Shown: one piece after another, positions 57,928-64,000 of the stretch
Layout of the letters: each line of letters starts with the position of its first letter
Numbering within the stretch: the first letter of the stretch is position 1
Source of the DNA: Hypholoma sublateritium FD-334 SS-4
Taxonomy: Eukaryota > Basidiomycota > Agaricomycetes > Agaricales > Strophariaceae
Direction: 5' to 3'
Length of the DNA: 64,000 nt
NCBI GenBank assembly: GCA_000827495.1
Contig: KN817526.1
Coordinates: forward strand, 620,001-684,000
The notes under the pieces: model-generated
Database searches by the model: none
The model's input: the letters and a program-made list of their open reading frames with translations, nothing else
What the model was told of the DNA's origin: nothing
Program-made: the position numbers and the translations under genes

Positions 57928-58944
57928 ATGTCTCGCGCCGCCCGCTGTCTGACCTCATCTTTACGCTCGGTATCTTGCACAACTTCTAGCTCGTCTCTGG
58001 TGGGCTCGCGGACAGCAATTCCTGGTACAGCGCGCCTTAATTCTATTTCGTGTCGGCCTTCCTCACGCTTCATTCGCAGCGGTCAGAGTTCGAAAATATG
58101 CACAGCAAGCTGTCCTGCAACGAGAACAGGCTCCGCATGTGCGCACAACACCCAAGCCACGCGAAACACGAGATGTCCAACACACACAAACCTTGGAAAA
58201 CCGCGAGTGGGTACAGGACCCGGCACTGGACGCCAAGGTGTCGGGCTTCGAGGCATATATGAACAGGCTGTTCTCCCCGTTGACCTTTCATCCGGAGGTC
58301 TCACAGCGGGTGCTGACTCACGGAAGTCATCGGCTGGCACGGAAAGGCCACAATGCAGGCCTCAGCTTCATGGGTGCGTGTACTCGACATGCCCAGGAAC
58401 ATTTACTAACCAGAGAATGACCTACCAGGGCGCCGCGTGCTTTCCACCTATCTTCTACTCTTCCTACAATCAAGCCAGAGACTAGAACCTACGGACGACA
58501 TTGAGACGATCTCTCTGAGCGCACTGCACACAAATCTCCTCGGGGAGCATGTCGCCTCCGAGTGGGGCGTCGGACGGGTGCTCGTCTGGCAGCCGTCTGT
58601 CCCCACTGGAAAGTCTCTGATGGACATGGAGGTTCTGCGTTCCGCTGGGCTCTACAAGGTCCAGGGCGAAACGGTGCAGGCCATCATGGGCGCGGTCTAC
58701 CACCAGCACGTGAGTAGCCGTTTCTCTCCTTCCCGCTAGCTGTGATACGAAGTATTTCACGCAGGGTGCATCCGTGGCCCATAGACTATTTCACACACGT
58801 CTGCTACCCCTCCTTTGTGTGAAGGGTGGACTTCCGAGCCACTTCCACGAAGAAGTAGAGGCGATCTGCGAACGCATGGGTGGTCGCAATGGTTCTCTTC
58901 TGGGCGAGGAGACAACACAAAAAGTAGAATCGCTTTCGAGTTAG
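57928..58944 (+). CDS. MRPL3: Mitochondrial large-subunit ribosomal protein mL44 (L3/MRPL3-like, RNase III fold)
   Basis: Four exons: 57928-58024, 58080-58373, 58429-58709, 58765-58944; 283 aa. The N terminus is rich in Ser, Arg and Ala without acidic residues, a mitochondrial targeting presequence. The rest matches fungal mL44: WVQDPALDAKVSGFEAYMNRLFSPL, GRRVLSTYLLLFLQSS, LLGEHVASEWGVGRVL, GLYKVQGETVQAIMGAVYHQHGASVAHRLFHTR. mL44 has an RNase III-like plus dsRNA-binding fold but is a structural mitoribosome component; the catalytic acidic signature is not evident here. The first splice was chosen because it alone keeps the frame with a normal intron (55 nt). Other phases agree. Confidence 0.93.
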
Positions 58945-60063
58945 GGAGGGTCGCTATCGTTATATTGTCCGTCATTCTTTCCTCTCAGCGCTGTGCTCCG
59001 ACTGACCGGCATTGGATAGGTTGTTAATGCTAATCTATACCATCCTCATATTGGATGTCGCATTTGTGTATTGTGGACCTCTCGCCTTATTTATCCACCC
59101 TACGCCATTCGCAGATCCAAGCAAAGGCTTTTGTTCATCGCGTCGCCGTTGTCGAGGAAAACCTCGGCTGATATCGGACTACCATCCGCAGACCTGTGTA
59201 CCAGACAAGCAGAGCTTCCACAATGCTTTTTTTACTAACTTTTCTTTCGGATTTCAGTTCGAGCGTGGAGTTGCAGTCAATGGTGATTTCCCCGCTGCCT
59301 TGCTCGAAGACGCCTCGCTATGACCTATACACTTGCCATCGGAGGATGGAATCATGTCGTTTGCCGCTGTGTGGCTTCCAGTGTATTCAACAGGCCGTGT
59401 GAGGTCTTTTGTGCATTACAGTTAGCGGTAATCGTGGTTCCCTAACTTCTGGTAGAGCACTGGAACAAGAGTGCTGCCCAGCGCTGCTTTCGGAGGCAGA
59501 CGCGATAGTGATCAAGGAATGTCAGAACGGGAGGCAGAGTACGAGTACAAAATACAAGTACGCCTGAAGCGCGGGATTTGCATTTGCATTGTTTTGGCCT
59601 GTCTCATGGTATGTAGTATTCTCGAGCATGCAAGTATCAATGTTTGAAAGAACGTTATTTCGTCCGCGCTGATGTCAATGTACTCACTTCTGATTCCTCG
59701 GCTCGCACTTGGCTCGCACCAATGCTTACATTTTTCTGTTTATTCCTTAGCACCGTGGGGTATCCCATGAAAACACCCCAGATAACCCTTCGTCAAGACC
59801 AGACGCCTCCGTATCTTCTCTGTTCCTTTGGCACTTACTGTGGGCACTGATATCTGAATTTCTCAAATTAGGCTGTGTGCCGTGGGTGACCGTTGTTCGG
59901 GGATCACAACGGATCAACAGGCTGATCTTTTTGGCAGCCATCATCATGTTTCTGTACTTAAAGACGGGGCTATGACCGAGGATAGCCAAGTTGATCTCAC
60001 CTCCAAAACATTCCCCAGCATTGACTGCTGGAGCCGGACGCTGGTCGCCCACCCACATAAACG
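58945..60063. other. Intergenic region
   Basis: About 1.1 kb with short open frames on both strands but no recognisable product or coherent splicing (for example plus 59012-59323). An upstream exon of the Ala/Pro-rich orphan could lie in the last few hundred bases. Confidence 0.45.
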
Positions 60064-61399
60064 ATGCAACACCAATTCCGAACACGCGGAATCTACCGCG
60101 CCAATGCGCAACGCCTGAGCATATCCCTAGCACCGCTCGTCGCACAGCGGTCGCTGTTGTTTCGGGTCAAGGCCGACCTCTCTACGAGGACGAACTACGG
60201 GCAGGTGTGCGGCCTTCTTTGATACATTTTAGCCTACTGTTAATGATGAATAGCTGACGCCCACGACGGACGAGTCTGACATCGCGTCCCCGGGCCTGTT
60301 TGCGCTCACAGCGAGCGCACGCGTCCGCAGCGCGCTGCTGACAGCCGCATCTGCGTTGTCGGCTGCTAGTGTGTACAGCCAAGATTCGTGGCAGGGCCCA
60401 CACTCACCGTCAATACCGCGCACCAGCGAGGGGCCCGCCATGGGCGACACGCGCCGCCACGCAATCGCGTTTAGCCCCAGCGTACAGCTAGCGGACCTAC
60501 TCGACGCGGTCCCAAGCGACTCCGCCGTTCGGGAGAGCCAGCTCTTCGACGTGCCCCTCACCGCTGCCTCCGCTGCTGCTGCCGCTGGGGTGCCCCCTGA
60601 GGCACCCACGACCTTGACGGCGATGCGCGGCACGCTGGCACCACTGCTACAGCTACCGGCGGCGATGCATGTGGCGATGCCACGCGCGGCCAATTTAAAC
60701 GCGATGATGCCTGCGATGGACGGGGGAAAGCTGAAGAAGAAGCGCGAGGATCTCGCACCGCGCAGTGCGAAGGCGAGCACATTCAGCAAGGTCATAAGCC
60801 GCATCTCGCTTCAGCCGTCGAAGCGGGAGGTCGCCGCCGCGGAGCGCCGCCAGACAACGGCGGCGGTTAGCCACCAGCTGCCTGCGCTCAGCCTTGCAGA
60901 CTTCAAGCCCATGGAGCGCCTCATCGACTACAAGCTCCCCGCGTTGAAAACCCCGGGCCCAATTAGGATGTCCTTCATCGTCGCACCGATGGTCCCGGTG
61001 TCTGTTCTTCCACCGCCGAAGGCCATCGCCGCACCCAACGGGGAGGCGACCGAGCTTGTACACGCTACACAGCGTATCCGTACGCTGCGCGCAACAATGC
61101 CGCCGGCACCTGCGCGCGCCCCCGCTCCAGAGGCGGCGCCGACGCGTGGTCACAGGCGGTACAGGAGCTCCCCGGCCGCACTGCAATTCGATTTCAAGAG
61201 CTGGGAGGCGGGGGCGATGCCACCGTTACCTGCGATGCCAACAACCTTCGCTGCACCTCTCAAAATTGCGCCGGCGCCCCCGCCGCGTTCGGGACTGCGT
61301 GCGCGTGCGCAGAGCACCGCTGGACGGACCCCACCTGCCACAATGCGTGGAGTTGCCCCGCCGTTCCCCGCGCCCCGTTTTCGGAATGCGTCATTTTAA
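60064..61399 (+). CDS. Ala/Pro-rich orphan protein, two exons
   Basis: Exon 1, 60064-60204 (47 codons), and exon 2, 60254-61399, join through a 49-nt phase-0 GT-AG intron; 428 aa. Exon 1 is preferred because it adds a proper ATG in the same frame and exon 2 has no ATG near its start. The protein is rich in Ala, Pro, Arg and Met, with a moderately conserved-looking middle (SVQLADLLDAVPSD, PMERLIDYKLPALKTPGP). A basic patch (KLKKKRED) could be a nuclear signal. No domain recognised. GC content is higher than in the flanks, and the antisense open frames are shadows. It is probably disordered and lineage-specific. Confidence 0.65.
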
Positions 61400-61905
61400 C
61401 GGGCATTGGAGAAAGACGGATGCATGGTTAGGTTTTATGCGTTTGTCGCCTGTAATTATTCGTTTTTGATTACAACTTCGCCGTCGCTTCGTGTTGTGTG
61501 CCGTTCATTCTATCTAGCCCATCTATGGTGAGCTGATACTGCAGCATGTACTACGATGCTAACAGGAGCTCAGTTAAGTCCTGGCTTCTAGGTGAAAGCT
61601 GAAATGTAACAGGTAAGTAATATAAATGGCCTGCATGCATCGTAAAGGAAGCTAAATAGGCCTTAATTGGCGACATGCGCGTTTCACGTTTGTTGTGTTG
61701 CAGCGAGGAATGATTTTGATTTGATTTTTGTCGAAATCAGCGAGGGGCTGTGCAAGCGGTAGGTTGGCAGAACCCACGTCGCTGAAACCCATCGAGATGG
61801 CATCCACCCCGACTTCAAGTTGTTCCCAACTTGCTTTCTACTTCCATCTCGAAACTAAGACATTAGCACACCGAATACCCTAGAAGTGCTTTGGAGGTCC
61901 TAACG
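61400..61905. other. Intergenic region
   Basis: About 500 bases between two plus-strand genes, containing the 3' end of the Ala/Pro-rich gene and the promoter of the glutamine synthetase-like gene. No ORF. Confidence 0.45.
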
Positions 61906-63558
61906 ATGGCCTCCGATCTGACTCATCACGCTGTCGAATACGCGCCAGCCGAAACGAACAACACCCAACCACTCACCGTCAAGGCGCTCAGAGCGGATGG
62001 TATCAAGCACGTCCGCATCCAGTGGGTCGACCTTCTAAACCAGGTTCGGTATCGTGTCGTGCCACTTGCCTACTTTGAGAAGTTGCTACAGACCTCGCGC
62101 CCCGGGATCTCGCTGACGAAGGCAGCTCTGGGTCTCGCATTCATAACTATTGTAGAGGGCTTCAAGTAGGTGACTCTCATCCACATCAAAGAAGTGTTTT
62201 GACACCGGGGAAGTGCCACGGGGGAATATCTCTATGCAATCGACTTGTCCACACTGAGGATCTGCCCTTACGCGCCCGGGCACGCAAGCGTGATGGGGTG
62301 GTTCGAAGAAAAGACCCCTGCTGCTAAAGTGGTGGGCCATAAAGCCATAGAGGTCGACCTCTGCCCACGAACCATCCTTCGGAGGGTAGTCGAGTGAGCT
62401 GTCATTTTGTTGTCTTCGATGGCATGCATTCATGCCAATATTAAATGCCGTACAGACACGCTAAGGACGCCGCCGGCGTCGAATTTCTTGTCGGTTTCGA
62501 GACCGAGTTCATCCTGCTTACGAAAACGCTACCAGCCACGGCTGCGAACGCACACGGGTGGTGTACCGCAAACGCGCTTCCTACAGGCAGTAAGGAGGCA
62601 CAGGTCCTTGAGGAGATCGTGGACGCGCTCGGTCAGGCGGGGATTGAGGTACAAATGTACCATGCAGAGGCTGCTCCGGGACAGTACGAAGTCGTCACAG
62701 GTCCACTGCCGCCACTGCAGGCCGCCGACGCGCTCGTGCACACACGCGAGACGATCTACAACGTCGCGAGTCGCCACGGGCTGCGCGCGACGCTCGCGCC
62801 GCGCGTGTTTCTCGACAACTGTACGCGCATTCTACGCGCCGCTCGCATGCACCACTGACATTCACATCTCCAGGCGGCAGCGCGGCGCACGCGCATATAT
62901 CCGTCCATGCGCCCGGTGCTTCCGCGCAACCGTCCGCACATACTAACCTTTCCGCGCTCGAAGCGTCCTTCCTGGCCGGGCTACTGCAGCACCTTCCGCA
63001 CGTCGCGCTCCTCCTTCTCCCCACAGCGGCCTCGTACGCGCGTGTTCTCGACGGCGTCTGGTCCGGCGGCACGTACGTCTGCTGGGGCACCGACAACCGC
63101 GAGGCGCCCGTGCGGCTGTGCAACGCTCCCTCCCCCGCCGCGCGCAACTTCGAGCTGAAGACGCTCGACGGTACTGCGAACCCGTACCTCGCGCTCGCGG
63201 GCGTGCTCGGCGCAGGGCTCGCCGGTGTACTACAGGGCCAGAAGTTGACTATGAAGGACTGCAGCGGCGAGCTGAGCGCGGCGCGCATGGACGCTGCGGG
63301 GCGCGCCGCGCTCGGGATCACAGAGCGGCTGCCGCTCGATTGGGAGAAGGCGCGGGCGCGCTTTGCGCAGAGCGTGCTCGTGGATCGCGTGTTCGGCGCG
63401 GATTTCAAGACGAAGTTCCTCAGTGTGCACAATGTGCGTGGATCGGTGTCGCAGGTAGCTTGGCTTTTGACATTCATTTACTGTAGAGTTTGAAGGAGCA
63501 GATGAGCTTTGGCCTTATGGACGACGAAGAGTTGAAATTGCTCGTCGAGACGTACTGA
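61906..63558 (+). CDS. Glutamine synthetase-like protein (GS-I/FluG C-terminal type)
   Basis: Five exons: 61906-62165, 62214-62393, 62456-62820, 62874-63433, 63487-63558; 478 aa. It belongs to the prokaryotic-type GS-I-like group common in fungi (FluG C-terminal half, lengsin-like), not the main eukaryotic GS-II. An N-terminal beta-grasp region with IQWVDLLNQVRYRVVP precedes the catalytic domain: ExE in VGFETEF, AAHAHISVH (metal/ammonia-site region), NREAPVRL, and FELKTLDGTANPYLALAG near the C terminus. Such enzymes may ligate ammonia or amines to glutamate (gamma-glutamyl ligases), or may have lost catalysis; the sequence does not decide. The last splice joins the VHN end of exon 4 to SLKEQ; a shorter intron there is possible. 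No related pathway gene adjoins. Confidence 0.92.
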
Positions 63559-64000
63559 CGGGATGGAAAACCGCCTCCTTTCTTTCTCAAGAGACTGTCA
63601 AGACACCTTTTCCCTGATATCTCTCGAATAGCCAGCACTCCGTCGATCTACGAGGTCAGCGTCAAGTTAGACCATCTCCAAATTTGCAGACATCCAACCT
63701 CTCCCGCGATTTCGATACCTATCAAGATAATACGAATGCCGCCCCCACATCCAATCCATAGGCTTATTTGCCTAAGAAGTCTGAGATCTATCTTTATGAG
63801 AAGCCACCTCATCCGCCGGTTGGCCAGCACGTTCCATGGCAGTACATAGATCGATTATGCCGGCGCATCCAGGATACTTATGTATATACAGTCCGATATA
63901 GCACGCATGCCGCACGCCAGCTTAGTTCGGCGATTTATCCCCTTGTCCTGACGGACATAGAAGGATAGGCACCTCGCTACAGCCGTGTGCAGTCGCTCAC
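63559..64000. other. Terminal stretch with an uncertain ORF
   Basis: A 66-codon plus-strand frame (63768-63968) of natural composition (contains YEKPPHPPVGQHVPWQYIDRL) is present but has no recognised family. It may be an exon of a gene continuing past the window, or chance. Nothing else is supported. Confidence 0.3.

Noticed and set aside
60356..60358. Apparent start of the Ala/Pro-rich protein at 60356
   Set aside because: The codon there is TTG. The same frame is open further upstream to a good acceptor at 60253, and an upstream exon with a real ATG (60064) joins in frame.

Overview
The window is nuclear DNA of a filamentous fungus, most probably an Agaricomycete (mushroom-forming basidiomycete). 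The evidence is dense spliceosomal introns of about 45-65 nt with GT/GC-AG borders, gene spacing of a few hundred bases on both strands, and basidiomycete-type families (macrofage activating glycoprotein-like protein, FCY2-like permeases, FluG-like glutamine synthetase, mitochondrial mL44). I saw no bacterial, viral or organellar genes, no rRNA and no CRISPR; a tRNA scan was not possible by eye. Exon models were built by hand from reading frame, splice borders, paralogue comparison and remembered family features. Totals divisible by three and paralogues agreeing exon by exon are the internal checks.

Layout. 1-10.3 kb: a diverged inverted repeat pair bracketing a very large low-complexity protein gene (2173-7559) and a small orphan gene on the minus strand. 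10.3-17 kb: a nine-exon cytochrome P450, a FIST-domain gene with an apparent frameshift, and a complete fimbrin (SAC6). 17.5-24.5 kb, minus strand: a heptad-repeat coiled-coil protein, a 12-exon calcineurin-like phosphoesterase and a 13-exon bestrophin-like channel. 26-51 kb: the most unusual part, a cluster of four FCY2/NCS1 nucleobase permeases (A-D, all with ten exons at the same positions) interleaved with three copies of a large P4H-type 2-oxoglutarate/Fe(II) oxygenase-like gene. One oxygenase copy is intact (46702-50766, 1225 aa); two are decaying. A glomulin/YAP-binding-like gene sits between the permease/oxygenase blocks. 52.6-63.6 kb: a secreted GPI-type glycoprotein, a small FHA protein, mitochondrial ribosomal protein mL44, an Ala/Pro-rich orphan and a glutamine synthetase-like enzyme.

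How the genes relate. Most neighbours are ordinary single-copy housekeeping or orphan genes with no obvious shared pathway. The exception is the 26-51 kb cluster. Permeases A and B form one close tandem pair that also shares upstream DNA. Permeases C and D form a second pair, each followed by oxygenase copies (C then two damaged copies; D then the intact copy), which suggests duplication of a permease+oxygenase block. In every oxygenase copy the Fe(II)-binding HxD motif lies on its own 18-nt exon whose omission would keep the reading frame and remove the metal site. This is the best candidate here for an undescribed regulatory arrangement.
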